Shown in pieces: positions 7,670 through 16,010 of a stretch of DNA of 64,000 bases (its first letter is position 1; each line of letters opens with the position of its first letter). This stretch comes from Cellulomonas fimi ATCC 484 (GTDB lineage: Bacteria; Actinomycetota; Actinomycetes; Actinomycetales; Cellulomonadaceae). Under the pieces are notes generated by a model. It ran no database searches and was not told where the DNA came from. It was given only the letters and a program-made list of their open reading frames with translations. The translations under genes were made by a program, and so were the position numbers. The stretch covers positions 62,001 through 126,000 of the forward strand of contig NC_015514.1 of the NCBI RefSeq assembly GCF_000212695.1, given 5' to 3'.

Positions 7670-7869
7670 CGCGCGAGCCTACGGGGATGGGGGGGACCGG
7701 CACCCGGTGGGCACTCCTGCAGGCAGCAGGACGCGCCCCCGGAGTCTTCCGATCGCGAGCACCGTGCGTCACGCTCGACCCGTCTCGACGCCCGTGCGAC
7801 CACCGCTCGGCCGGTGGGCCGCGGATCCGTCGCCGGGCCGGTTCCAGCCGCCGCCCGTAGCGTGTCCAC

Positions 7870-9162
7870 GTGCTCCCCGTCGACGGTGCCGCTTCGGTCT
7901 TCCTGGCCCTCGGACTGGCCACCCTGGCCGCGGCGGTCCTGCCACGGCTGCTGCACCGTGCGCCGATCTCGATGCCGACCGTCTTCCTCGGCATGGGTGC
8001 ACTCGGCTTCTGGCTCCTCCCGCAGCTGCCGGACCCGAGCCCGATCGAGCACCCGGAGATCGCGCTCCACCTGACCGAGGTCTGCGTGATCGTGTCCTTG
8101 ATGGGCGCCGGACTCGCCATCAACCGTCCGTTCGCGTGGCGGACGTGGGGCACCACGTGGCGTCTGCTCGGCATCACCATGCCGTTGTCGATGGTCGCCG
8201 TCGGGGTGCTGGGCTGGGCCGCGCTCGGTCTGGGTGCGGCGAGCGCGATCCTGCTCGCCGCGGCGCTCGCCCCGACCGACCCGGTGCTGGCGACCGAGGT
8301 GCAGGTGAGCGAGCCGGTCGACGAGCCCGGGACGCAGGACGACGAGGCGCGCTTCGCGCTGACCTCCGAGGCCGGGCTCAACGACGGTCTGGCCTTCCCC
8401 TTCACGTACGCGGCGATCGCCGTGAGCATCGCGGGTCTGGCACCGGGGGGATGGCTGGGTCGTTGGGTCCTGGTCGACGTCGTGTGGCGGCTCGGCGTGG
8501 GGGTCGCCGTCGGGTACGTCGTGGGATGGCTGCTGGGGCGGCTGTTCTTCTCCTCCCTCGCAGAGCGGCTTCGGATGACCGAGCACACCCAGGGCTTCGT
8601 CGCGCTCGCCGCCACCTTCCTGGCGTACGGCGTGGCCGAGGTGGCGGAGGGGTACGGGTTCGTCGCGGTGTTCGTGTGCGCGGTCGCCCTGCGCGGAACC
8701 GAGCGCGAGCACCAGTACCACAAGGTGCTGCACGGCTTCGTCGAGCAGATCGAGCGACTCCTCACCGTGGCGGTCATCGTGCTCCTGGGAGGGGCGCTCG
8801 TGCGCGGCGTGTTCCCCGCGTTCGGCTGGGCCGAGGTGGGCCTCGTCCTGGTGTTCCTCCTGGTGGTGCGTCCCGTGACCGGTTTCGTGGCGCTCCGAGG
8901 GGGCCGCACGGGACCGCGCGAGCGGGCGGTCGTCGCGTTCTTCGGCGTGCGCGGCGTCGGATCCCTCTTCTACATCGCCTACGCCGCGCAGGAGGGTGGG
9001 TTCGCCGACGCCGACCGGCTCTGGGGGATCGTGGCCCTGGTCGTCGTCGGGTCGGTGCTGATCCACGGCGCGTCCGCCACGCCCGTCATGCGCGCGCTCG
9101 ACCGCAGGCGTGACCGCCGGGCCCGCGTGGTGGGGGAGAACCCCGCCGAGACCCCGGTCTAG
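7870..9162 (+). CDS. CPA1-type Na+(K+)/H+ antiporter
   Basis: A 430-residue membrane protein with about eleven to twelve hydrophobic helices. It contains the diagnostic CPA1/NhaP blocks LAPTDPVLATEV (mid-membrane Asp) and LTSEAGLNDGLAFP (the Asn-Asp pair essential for exchange), and, near the C-terminus, FFGVRGVGSLFYIAYA. It exchanges cytoplasmic Na+ or K+ for protons and serves pH and salt homeostasis. The C-tail is short and basic (RRRDRRARV), without a TrkA-C domain. TAGCGT (7858-7863) ends 6 bp before the GTG start at 7870, so the mRNA is probably leaderless. It is monocistronic. Confidence 0.93.
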   Translation: MLPVDGAASVFLALGLATLAAAVLPRLLHRAPISMPTVFLGMGALGFWLLPQLPDPSPIEHPEIALHLTEVCVIVSLMGAGLAINRPFAWRTWGTTWRLLGITMPLSMVAVGVLGWAALGLGAASAILLAAALAPTDPVLATEVQVSEPVDEPGTQDDEARFALTSEAGLNDGLAFPFTYAAIAVSIAGLAPGGWLGRWVLVDVVWRLGVGVAVGYVVGWLLGRLFFSSLAERLRMTEHTQGFVALAATFLAYGVAEVAEGYGFVAVFVCAVALRGTEREHQYHKVLHGFVEQIERLLTVAVIVLLGGALVRGVFPAFGWAEVGLVLVFLLVVRPVTGFVALRGGRTGPRERAVVAFFGVRGVGSLFYIAYAAQEGGFADADRLWGIVALVVVGSVLIHGASATPVMRALDRRRDRRARVVGENPAETPV

Positions 9163-9501
9163 GTCTCCATCGTCGTCGCCGCGCGCCTCGACCCGGCGAG
9201 ACCCGGCTCCGACGCACGGCGCACGCAGCCTCACCGCCGACGGGCTGTGGGCCGTCGACGTCTCCCGGTGCCCGGGCGCGGGCGGTGACCTGGGCGTCAA
9301 GGACGTCCTGTGCGGACTCTCCTGTCGTGGCGTCCCTGCGAGTGGTGCAGCCGCGGGACCCGTCGGTCGAGGCGTGACCGGCTGTCGTGCGTCGTCGTCG
9401 ACAACGATGTCGACCCCGGTCGTCCGCGGTTAGGGTCGGTCGGCAGGACCGCCGCCGCTCCACGCCACCCCGGGGTCCTGCCGCCCGTGAAGGAGATGAC
9501 G
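9163..9501 (+). promoter_or_regulatory. 339-bp non-coding spacer with candidate SDR promoter
   Basis: No convincing gene was found on either strand; the frames present are low-complexity Arg-rich shadows. A possible promoter for the SDR gene is TGTCGA (9408-9413), 17 bp, TAGGGT (9431-9436). GTCGAC occurs twice around the -35 (spaced by 6 bp), which makes a small dyad. AAGGAG at 9490-9495 is the ribosome site of the SDR gene. Confidence 0.4.
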
Positions 9502-10398
9502 ATGACGTCCGACCAGCTCACGTTCGACAACCCCGTCGAGCGCCACGCCCACATCAAGCCGCACGCGTCGTGGCAGCCGCTCCCCGGGCTCGACGCGGAG
9601 CTCGACCCGAAGGCCGACCACGGCGAGACGTCGTACCGCGGGACGGGTCGGCTGCCCGGACGCAAGGCGCTGATCACGGGCGGCGACTCGGGCATCGGTG
9701 CCGCAGTCGCGATCGCGTTCGCGCGCGAGGGCGCCGACGTGGCGCTCAGCTACCTCCCCGAGGAGCAGGTGGACGCCGAGGCGATCGCGGAGCACGTACG
9801 AGCCGCGGGCCGGACGTGCGTGCTGCTGCCGGGCGACATCCGCGACCGCGAGCTCTGCCGCACCATGGTCGCCGACGCCGTGGCCGGGCTCGGTGGGCTC
9901 GACATCCTCGTCAACAACGCGGCCCACCAGGTCTACCACCCGTCGTTCGACGAGCTCGACGAGGCCGACCTCGACCGCACCATCCAGACGAACCTGTACG
10001 CGATGTTCTGGATCACGCGCGACGCCCTGCCGCACCTCCCGCCGGGCGCCACGATCATCAACAGCACGTCCGTGCAGGGCTACAACCCGTCACCGATGAT
10101 CATCAACTACGCGTCGACGAAGTTCGCGATCATCGGGTTCACCAAGGCCCTCGCGGCTGACCTCGCGCCGCGTGGCATTCGCGTGAACGCCGTCGCGCCC
10201 GGACCGGTGTGGACACCGCTGCAGGTCAGCGACGGGCAGCCGGCGGAGAAGCTCGACGGGTTCGGGGAGTCGTCGTGGCTCGGGCGGACGAGCCAGCCGG
10301 TCGAGCAGGCGCCCGCGTACGTGTTCCTCGCGTCGCCGGAGTCGAGCTTCGTGGTGGGCGAGGTCATCAACGTCAACGGCGGCGCGAACGTGCCCTGA
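9502..10398 (+). CDS. SDR-family oxidoreductase (YhdF/YghA type)
   Basis: A 298-residue short-chain dehydrogenase with an N-terminal extension (HIKPHASWQPLPGLDAELDP) typical of the general-stress SDRs YhdF and YghA. The NAD(P) motif is KALITGGDSGIGAAVAIAFA, the structural motif is ILVNNAAHQ, the catalytic Ser lies in INSTSVQGY and the Tyr-x3-Lys is YASTK. VNAVAPGPVWTPLQ completes the signature. These enzymes act on aldehydes or sugars under stress in other bacteria. The ATG at 9502 is preferred over 9496, because AAGGAG ends at 9495 and only 9502 leaves a proper 6-base spacing. Confidence 0.92.
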   Translation: MTSDQLTFDNPVERHAHIKPHASWQPLPGLDAELDPKADHGETSYRGTGRLPGRKALITGGDSGIGAAVAIAFAREGADVALSYLPEEQVDAEAIAEHVRAAGRTCVLLPGDIRDRELCRTMVADAVAGLGGLDILVNNAAHQVYHPSFDELDEADLDRTIQTNLYAMFWITRDALPHLPPGATIINSTSVQGYNPSPMIINYASTKFAIIGFTKALAADLAPRGIRVNAVAPGPVWTPLQVSDGQPAEKLDGFGESSWLGRTSQPVEQAPAYVFLASPESSFVVGEVINVNGGANVP

Positions 10399-10609
10399 CG
10401 TCGGTGCGGGGCCACGGCGTTGCGCGGACGAGGTCGCCCGCCGGAGGTCGTGCCGGCGTCCGGTTGAGGAGATCCCGCGTGCGTCCTGCGCGGACCTCCG
10501 GAACCGGCCCGCGCGCGCTCTCGGGCCGGTAGCGTCTGGCCCGGGTCGGGGGGATCTGCGCGCGCGGCGCGCGGCGAGCCTGACCGTGCTGACGTGGGGG
10601 TACGCGCTG

Positions 10610-11626
10610 GTGAGAAGGCTCTGGAGGTCGCTCGGGGTCGCCGTGGTGCTGGCGGTCGTGGGACTGGGGGCGAGCGGGGCTCCGGCGTCTGCCGCCGACC
10701 CGGTCGCGGACGTGCGGGCGTTCGTCGAGGCGGGGTTCCACGGAACCAGCGCCGAGGAGTACCGGGCCTGGGTCGGGGTCCTCGCCGCGAGCACCGACGG
10801 TCCGGCGATGCCGCGCGCCGCCGCCGAGGCGCTCGCGGGCTCGGACGAGCAGGTGCGGGAGTTCGTCGACGGTGGTGCGTACCTGCGCGCCTGGTACGCC
10901 GACGAGCGTCTGCGTGTCGCGAGGGTGCTCGCGGCGCCGCACGGCCCCGCGGTCGAGGCGGGCGCGCAGGCGGCGCTCGCGGACAGCGACCCGAAGGCGC
11001 TGTCGCACTTCCTCTCCGTCGGCCTGCCGCAGGCGAAGGCCGCCGACGACCGCGTGGAGGTGGCGCGCGTGCTCGCCGCTCCCCACGGTCCTGCCGTGGA
11101 GGCCGCGGCGCAGGCGGCGCTCGCGAGCAACGACCCGCAGGTCGTGGCCGAGTTCCTGGCGACCGGGTTCGCGAACGCGCAGTACGCCGACGACCGGCTG
11201 ATGGCCGCGACGATGCTGACCGGCGGCGCGAACAACAGCGGTCCGGCGCTCGACGCCGCCGCCCAGGCGGCGCTCGCGGGGACCCCCGCCGAGCTGCGGG
11301 AGTTCATCCTCAACGGGCAGCACGTGGCCCGCGCCATCGACGTGGCGGCGGTCCCGGCCGTTCCCGCACCGGCCGCCCCTGCACCGGCTGCTCCCGTGCC
11401 GGCTGCGCCCGCGGCTCCCGCTGCGGCCGCGACCGCGGTCAAGCAGCCGGTCCGGGCCGCCTCGCCCCGGGCCGCCTCGCCCCGGGCCGCGACGCCCACG
11501 CGTCCGGCCACCCGTGTGCTCGCCGCGACGGGGACGTCGCTGGAGGGTGCCGCGGTGGCTGCCGGCGCGCTCGTCGCGGGTGCGGGTCTCGTCGTCCTCG
11601 CGCGGCGGCGCGGTCAGGCCTTCTGA
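10610..11626 (+). CDS. Secreted ALF-repeat surface protein with LAATG sortase-type anchor
   Basis: An N-terminal signal peptide (VAVVLAVVGLGASGAPASA, then cleavage before ADP) is followed by about four short ALF repeats, recognisable by recurring FVEAGF/FLSVGL/FLATGF and AAQAALA segments. These modules are common in actinobacterial secreted proteins. A Pro-Ala and Ser-Pro-Arg linker leads to LAATGTSLEG, a hydrophobic helix and a tail ARRRGQAF. That is the layout of a cell-wall sorting signal; LAxTG is the form used by actinobacterial sortase E. The protein is therefore probably covalently displayed on the wall, but no sortase gene is in the window. A longer frame starts at GTG 10586; 10610 gives a standard signal peptide, and neither start has a strong ribosome site. 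Confidence 0.75.
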   Translation: MRRLWRSLGVAVVLAVVGLGASGAPASAADPVADVRAFVEAGFHGTSAEEYRAWVGVLAASTDGPAMPRAAAEALAGSDEQVREFVDGGAYLRAWYADERLRVARVLAAPHGPAVEAGAQAALADSDPKALSHFLSVGLPQAKAADDRVEVARVLAAPHGPAVEAAAQAALASNDPQVVAEFLATGFANAQYADDRLMAATMLTGGANNSGPALDAAAQAALAGTPAELREFILNGQHVARAIDVAAVPAVPAPAAPAPAAPVPAAPAAPAAAATAVKQPVRAASPRAASPRAATPTRPATRVLAATGTSLEGAAVAAGALVAGAGLVVLARRRGQAF

Positions 11627-11653
11627 CGGACACGGCGGAGCCCCGCCCTCGAC

Positions 11654-11693
11654 CGGACCGGTCCGTGCGCGTGCTGGCGCGCGGGCCGGTCCG
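11654..11693 (+). terminator. GC-rich hairpin after the ALF-repeat gene
   Basis: CGGACCGG (11654-11661) pairs with CCGGTCCG (11686-11693), with further pairing inside (GTGCGCG with CGCGC) around a TGCTGG loop. There is no T-tract, as is usual for actinobacterial hairpin terminators. It lies 28 bp after the stop of the ALF-repeat gene. Confidence 0.5.
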
Positions 11694-11815
11694 CGGCGTC
11701 CGGGGGCGGGGGAGAGGCGTCACGGGTCCAGCCCCGGGCGGCTCCAGGCCGAATGCGACGGCACGCTCGCCCCGATCAGGCCGACCTGGACCCGGCGCGA
11801 CTGCTGGTCGTGGGG

Positions 11816-12295
11816 TCAGAGGTGGACGGTCTCGTTCTCCCCGCCGTCGTAGCGCTCACCGGTCAGCTTCGACTTCACGAGGCTGATCGCGGTCGTCAGC
11901 CGGTTGCCCGGTGCGTCCCAGTACTCGGCCGTCTCGCCGTGCACGACGAGCAGCACGAGACCCGGCGTCTCGGGGCCGTCGGGGTACCAGGCCTCCGCGA
12001 CGGGGTTCCACAGCTCGCGCGCCTTGGCGACGTCGCGCACGACCTCCGCGGTGCCGGAGACCGACACCCACGAGGTGCTGTCGACGAACGCGGCGTTGAC
12101 GGGGCTGCCGTGCGCGATCTCGTCGACCTTGTGGCTGTCGGCGTCGGCGAAGAACCACAGGTCGCCGCTGAACTCGGCCTCCTGGATCCCCATCGGGCGG
12201 CTGACGAGGCGCCCGTCGGCGGCGACGGTCGTGAGCATCGCGACCTTCGCGTCCCGGATGAGCTCGGTGACCTTCGCGATCTCGTCCTGTGCCAT
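11816..12295 (-). CDS. Pyridoxamine-5'-phosphate-oxidase-fold protein (general stress protein 26-like)
   Basis: A 159-residue split-barrel flavin-binding protein. The blocks VAMLTTVAADGRLVSRPMGI, then FSGDLWFFADADSHKVDEI and VNAAFVDSTSWVSVSGTAEVV match the PPOX/GSP26 family, which binds FMN, FAD or F420 rather than making PLP. The C-terminus (VKSKLTGERYDGGENETVHL) is typical too. The true start is the ATG at 12295 with GGGGGAC about 6 bases upstream; the longer frame to 12580 is low-complexity. It is divergent from a small ORF and an alpha/beta-hydrolase. Confidence 0.88.
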   Translation of the reverse strand: MAQDEIAKVTELIRDAKVAMLTTVAADGRLVSRPMGIQEAEFSGDLWFFADADSHKVDEIAHGSPVNAAFVDSTSWVSVSGTAEVVRDVAKARELWNPVAEAWYPDGPETPGLVLLVVHGETAEYWDAPGNRLTTAISLVKSKLTGERYDGGENETVHL

Positions 12296-12508
12296 GGCCG
12301 TCCCCCTCGACGTGTCGACGCGTCGCACGACGCCCGGCCACGGTAGGTCGCCGCCTCGGCACCCGCACCCCGGCGTCGTCGGGCTACGAGCAGCGCAGCG
12401 CGTGCGACCGGCCGGGGTGCCCGCGTGGCCGTGCGGAAAAACGTGCGGGGCGCGTCGCGGCCGGAGGTAGCGTCCGGCACACCGTGCCGAGCCGAGGAGG
12501 TGAGCCCT

Positions 12509-12577
12509 GTGGACGCAGTGAGGACAGGGGCGCTCCCCGTGGTCATGGTCGGACGGACGGTCGTCCGGGAGCGCTGA
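12509..12577 (+). CDS. Possible 22-residue small ORF upstream of the hydrolase
   Basis: GAGGAGG is followed after about 9 bases by a GTG at 12509, which opens 22 codons (VDAVRTGALPVVMVGRTVVR and two more) and stops 29 bp before the next gene. The good ribosome site is the only evidence; the peptide has no recognisable family. It could be a regulatory leader or chance. The rest of this divergent spacer (12296-12606) holds a TAGCGT hexamer (12468-12473) that may be the -10 for this transcript. Confidence 0.35.
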   Translation: MDAVRTGALPVVMVGRTVVRER

Positions 12578-12606
12578 CACGCAGCACGCTCTCGAGAGGG
12601 ACGACC

Positions 12607-13332
12607 ATGCACATCACCTCGGAACGACTGCTCGACGACGGTGTCGTCGAGCGCGACCTCACCCTCGGTGGGACCACCGGCCTCCTGTGGACCGCCGGTG
12701 CCGCACCCGCCCCGCTGATCCTCGTGGGTCATCCGGGCGGGCTGCGCACGATGTACCCGCGCGTCGCGGGACGGGCCCGGTACTACGCCCGGGAGCACGG
12801 CTTCCACGCGGCCGCGCTCGAGCTGCCGGGCGCGGGCGACCGGCCGCCGCGACCCGGCGCCGACGAGGCCCGGGCGGACCTGCGCCGCGCGCTGGAGGCC
12901 CGGGAGCCCGTGGACGAGATCGTCGACCGGCTCGTCCTGCCGCTGGTGGACGAGGCGGTCCCCGAGGCGCGCGCGGCGCTCGACGAGCTGCTCGCGCTGC
13001 CCGAGATGGAGGGGCGCGTCGGGTGCGACGGCGGGGTCCTCGCGATCGGGCTGCGGCTGGCGCTCGTCGACCCGCGCGTGCGGGCGGCGGTGCTGTTCGC
13101 GGGGAGCTTCGTGCCGCGGCAGGTCGTCGAGGAGTGCCGTCGGCTCACCGTGCCGGTGCAGCTCCTGCTGCAGTGGGACGACGAGTGGAACGACCGGCAG
13201 GCGGCCCTCGACGTGTTCGACGCGATCGGCTCGGCGGAGAAGACGCTGCACGCCAACCTCGGCGGGCACACGGGGGTCCCCGCGTACGAGCTGGCGCAGG
13301 CGGGGGACTTCTTCGTGCGGCACCTGCGCTGA
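12607..13332 (+). CDS. Alpha/beta-hydrolase-fold protein lacking an obvious nucleophile
   Basis: A 241-residue dienelactone-hydrolase-like protein. LILVGHPGG near residue 45 supplies the oxyanion-hole region, LLLQWDDEWNDRQ carries the acid and GGHTGVP the catalytic His. The expected nucleophile elbow (G-x-S/C-x-G) should precede IGLRLALVDPRVRAAVLF, but the sequence there is VGCDGGVLAIGL, with no Ser or Cys at the elbow tip. A cysteine one turn earlier, or an Asp, is the only alternative. It may be a binding protein, a dead enzyme or one with an unusual nucleophile. GAGAGGG lies just before the ATG at 12607. Confidence 0.75.
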   Translation: MHITSERLLDDGVVERDLTLGGTTGLLWTAGAAPAPLILVGHPGGLRTMYPRVAGRARYYAREHGFHAAALELPGAGDRPPRPGADEARADLRRALEAREPVDEIVDRLVLPLVDEAVPEARAALDELLALPEMEGRVGCDGGVLAIGLRLALVDPRVRAAVLFAGSFVPRQVVEECRRLTVPVQLLLQWDDEWNDRQAALDVFDAIGSAEKTLHANLGGHTGVPAYELAQAGDFFVRHLR

Positions 13333-13398
13333 CCCGCCCACCGCGGCACCCGCGCTGACGAGCGGACCGCGGTCGCTGCGCCGGCCCGCCCTCCGCGG

Positions 13399-13448
13399 CG
13401 CCCGTCCGGACCCTCGCGCTCAGCCGAGCCCGAGCGTCCGGACGGGCG
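13399..13448. terminator. Bidirectional hairpin between convergent genes
   Basis: The 13-bp arm CGCCCGTCCGGAC (13399-13411) has a perfect complement at 13436-13448 across a 24-nt loop. It separates the hydrolase gene (plus) from the end of the seven-gene minus-strand operon at 13454, so it probably ends transcription in both directions. Confidence 0.65.
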
Positions 13449-13453
13449 GCTCG

Positions 13454-13939
13454 TCAGGCGCCCGGCGGGGCAGGGGCCGGCGGGGGTGCGACCTCGAAGA
13501 GGCACTCCGCGACCACCGGCAGGCCGCCGCGCAGCGAGACGGCCCCGAGGACCGACCGCGTGTGGATCCCGGCGTCCCCGAAGACGTCGACGAAGAGCTC
13601 CGAGAGCCCGTCGGCGGTCAGGTGGTGCTCCTCGTACTCCGCGGTCGCGTGCACGAACGCCTGGACGCGGACGACGCGCCGGACGGCGTCGAGCGAGCCG
13701 AGGAACTCCCGCACCGAGGCGAGGACCTCCAGCCCCACGGTGCGCGCGACGGCGGCGCCCTGCGCGGTGGTCAGGTCGCGCCCCAGCTTCCCGGCGGTGG
13801 CCGGGTCCGACGGACCCTTCCCGGCGACGAACAGCAGCGCCCCGACCTGCACGCAGCTCGTGTACGCGCCGCGCGGAGAGCTCGGTGCGGGCAGCACGAT
13901 CCCGAGCTCGTCGAGTCGCCGCTCGGCGGACCACGTCAC
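13454..13939 (-). CDS. RidA/YjgF-family imine deaminase-like protein (last gene of seven-gene operon)
   Basis: RidA proteins hydrolyse reactive enamines and imines released by PLP enzymes or amino-acid oxidases. This member (161 residues) is longer than the usual 130 but keeps the fold blocks AYTSCVQVGALLFVAGKGP, then VVRVQAFVHA, and RSVLGAVSLRGGLPVVAECLFEV with the substrate-binding Arg and the Glu near the end. The GTG start at 13939 has GGGAG nine bases upstream and overlaps the stop of the MFS gene by 4 bp (GTGA), so the two are translationally coupled. Its presence in an operon with an FAD-dependent amine/amino-acid-oxidase-like enzyme suggests it handles an imine intermediate (inference). 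Confidence 0.85.
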   Translation of the reverse strand: MTWSAERRLDELGIVLPAPSSPRGAYTSCVQVGALLFVAGKGPSDPATAGKLGRDLTTAQGAAVARTVGLEVLASVREFLGSLDAVRRVVRVQAFVHATAEYEEHHLTADGLSELFVDVFGDAGIHTRSVLGAVSLRGGLPVVAECLFEVAPPPAPAPPGA

Positions 13940-15147
13940 GGTGCGTCTCCCTTCGTCGTCCGTCGCGTCGACAACCAGTACCAGAGCCAGCCGGCGCCGA
14001 CGAGCCCGAGGGTGCCGATCGACACCGCCGCCGCGCCGACGGACGCGAGGCCGACGATGCCGGCCACCGCCACCGGACCGGCGGACTGCCCGATGCCGGT
14101 GACGAGCCGCCACCCCGCGAGGAACGCCGGTCGGGCGCCCTCGGGCGCCGCGTCGACGCCCATCGTCATGACGGCCCCGGACGACAGTCCGTTGCCCAGG
14201 CCGAGCAGCACCCCGACGACGAGGGCCCACGGCAGCCCCGACCCGGCGGGCAGGACGAGCAGCGCGGTGCCCATGACGAGCATCGCCGGGACGACGGCCG
14301 CTCGGCGGCCGAACCGGTCCATCACGACGCCCGCCACGTAGAACAGGCAGAGGTCCACCGCGGAGGACACGGCGAACAGGAGGCTGACCTGGCTCTCGGT
14401 GATGCCCAGCTCGTGGCCCCACAGGGGGAGGAGCGCGTCCCGCGACGCGCGCACGAGCATGACGAGCGCGCCGCCCACCCCGAGCGTCAGGAAGGCCCGC
14501 CCGAACCCCCGCTGCCACAGGGTGAGACCGCTGCGGACGGTGTCGGCGTCGGGCTCGTCGGGCAGGCGGAAGACGCACGTCGCGACGGCCGCCGACGCCG
14601 ACAGCGTCGCGGCCGTCGCCAGCGCCCACTCCATCGGCGCCACCGCGAGGATGCCGGCGGACACGAGCGCCCCGACGAGCGACCCGGCGCGGAACACGCC
14701 GCCGAGCACGGACATCGCCCGCCCGCGGACGTCGGGCCGGACCGCCGTGGCGAGGAACCCCTGCCGGGCCACCGCGACGACGGCACCGGCGAGACCCATG
14801 ACGAAGGCGGCCGCGAGCATGGCCCCGGGTGACGGCACGGCGGCGATCACGACGATCCCGACCGTCTCGACGGCGAGGGCCAGCGCGAGCGACCAGCGGT
14901 CGCCGAGGCGCCAGATGACCACTGCGCTCGGCAGCGCGCCGACGAACCCGCCGACGCTGAGCATCGCGACGACGAGAGCCGCGTCGGCGGGCGCGGCGCC
15001 GCGGTCGATCGCGAGCAGGGCGAGGATCGGCGTGACGATCCCGAGGCTCGCCATCGCGAGCGCCGCCGGCAGGTAGACGGGCAGGACGAGGCGTCCCAGG
15101 CCCGTGGACCGGCGGGTGTCGTCCGTCAGGCTCGCCACCGGTGTCAT
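13936..15147 (-). CDS. MFS transporter of the seven-gene operon
   Basis: A 403-residue major-facilitator protein with about twelve hydrophobic helices (for example LVLPVYLPAALAMASLGIV and ALVVGVLLGLGNGLSSGAV) and the loop motif GDRW/DRFGRR between helices 2-3 and 8-9. The ATG at 15147 is chosen because the preceding frame is low-complexity and this start overlaps the deacetylase stop by ATGA. Position in the operon suggests export of the pathway product. No substrate can be named from sequence. Confidence 0.88.
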   Translation of the reverse strand: MTPVASLTDDTRRSTGLGRLVLPVYLPAALAMASLGIVTPILALLAIDRGAAPADAALVVAMLSVGGFVGALPSAVVIWRLGDRWSLALALAVETVGIVVIAAVPSPGAMLAAAFVMGLAGAVVAVARQGFLATAVRPDVRGRAMSVLGGVFRAGSLVGALVSAGILAVAPMEWALATAATLSASAAVATCVFRLPDEPDADTVRSGLTLWQRGFGRAFLTLGVGGALVMLVRASRDALLPLWGHELGITESQVSLLFAVSSAVDLCLFYVAGVVMDRFGRRAAVVPAMLVMGTALLVLPAGSGLPWALVVGVLLGLGNGLSSGAVMTMGVDAAPEGARPAFLAGWRLVTGIGQSAGPVAVAGIVGLASVGAAAVSIGTLGLVGAGWLWYWLSTRRTTKGDAP

Positions 15148-16010
15148 CCGTCCACGGTCGCGGCGAACGGACGGCCCGACTCCGCGCAGAAGCGGGGCAG
15201 GACGTGCAGCGCGTCGCGCGCGTCGACGTCCCGCGGCTCGGTCGTCACCGCCGCGGCGTACCCGGCGCGGCGGACGGCCTGCACGACCGTGTCGGAGTGC
15301 CGCCCGAAGGGGTAGGCGAAGTGCTCCACCGGCACGCCGAGCTCGGTGCGCAGCCGGCGCCGGTTGCCGTCGATCTCGGCGGCGCACGCCTGCGGGTCGA
15401 GCGCCGGCAGGAACGGGTGGGACGTGGTGTGGCCGCCGATCGTCGTGAGCGGGTCACGGGCGATCTCGTGGAGCTGCTCCCAGGTCAGCCCGTAGTCGAC
15501 CCACTCCTCCCGGTAGTCGCCCAGGATCTCGGTCGCGGTGTCCAGCCCTGCCTCCCAGATGATGCGGTTGACCTGCGTCGCCGCGTCCACGGGGTCGTGG
15601 CACTCGACGGTCCGGGGGCCGTCGGGGGTGCGCAGCCGCAGGGCGGCCCGGCTCCGCACGAGGTCCTCGACGACCAGGCTGACGTGCAGGAGCGTGCGGT
15701 CGGGGTAGCCGGTCGTGACGAACAGCGTGGCAGGGACGTCGAGCGCCCGCAGGACGGGCAGCGCGTGGTCGGCGAAGTCCCGGTAGCCGTCGTCGAACGT
15801 GACGGCGAGCCGGTGCCCGCCCGACCCGGACGTGTCGAGCAGCTCTGACAGCCCGACGATGCTCCAGCCCGCGGCTCGCGCGTCGTGCACGAACCGGCGG
15901 AGCTCCTCGGTGCCGAGCTCCTGCCGCGGGCGGGGCACGAGCCGTGCGTCGAGCTCCCGGTCGGGGACGACGCTGTGCAGCATGACGACGGCGCGCCGGG
16001 CGTCGCTCAT
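15144..16010 (-). CDS. Polysaccharide deacetylase family protein (CE4)
   Basis: A NodB-fold metal-dependent deacetylase of 288 residues. Motif 1 is VTFDDGYRDFADHALPVL (the Asp pair that holds catalytic base and metal), and motif 2 is GGHTTSHPFLPAL (His-x3-His metal ligands). VPATLFVTTGY and FAYPFGRHSD complete the fold. There is no signal peptide, so it probably acts in the cytoplasm on an N-acetylated sugar or other amide rather than on wall glycan. The start at 16010 overlaps the upstream stop by ATGA. Together with two GT2 enzymes it recalls glycosyl-transfer-then-deacetylation pathways, but the acceptor is unknown. Confidence 0.88.
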   Translation of the reverse strand: MSDARRAVVMLHSVVPDRELDARLVPRPRQELGTEELRRFVHDARAAGWSIVGLSELLDTSGSGGHRLAVTFDDGYRDFADHALPVLRALDVPATLFVTTGYPDRTLLHVSLVVEDLVRSRAALRLRTPDGPRTVECHDPVDAATQVNRIIWEAGLDTATEILGDYREEWVDYGLTWEQLHEIARDPLTTIGGHTTSHPFLPALDPQACAAEIDGNRRRLRTELGVPVEHFAYPFGRHSDTVVQAVRRAGYAAAVTTEPRDVDARDALHVLPRFCAESGRPFAATVDG

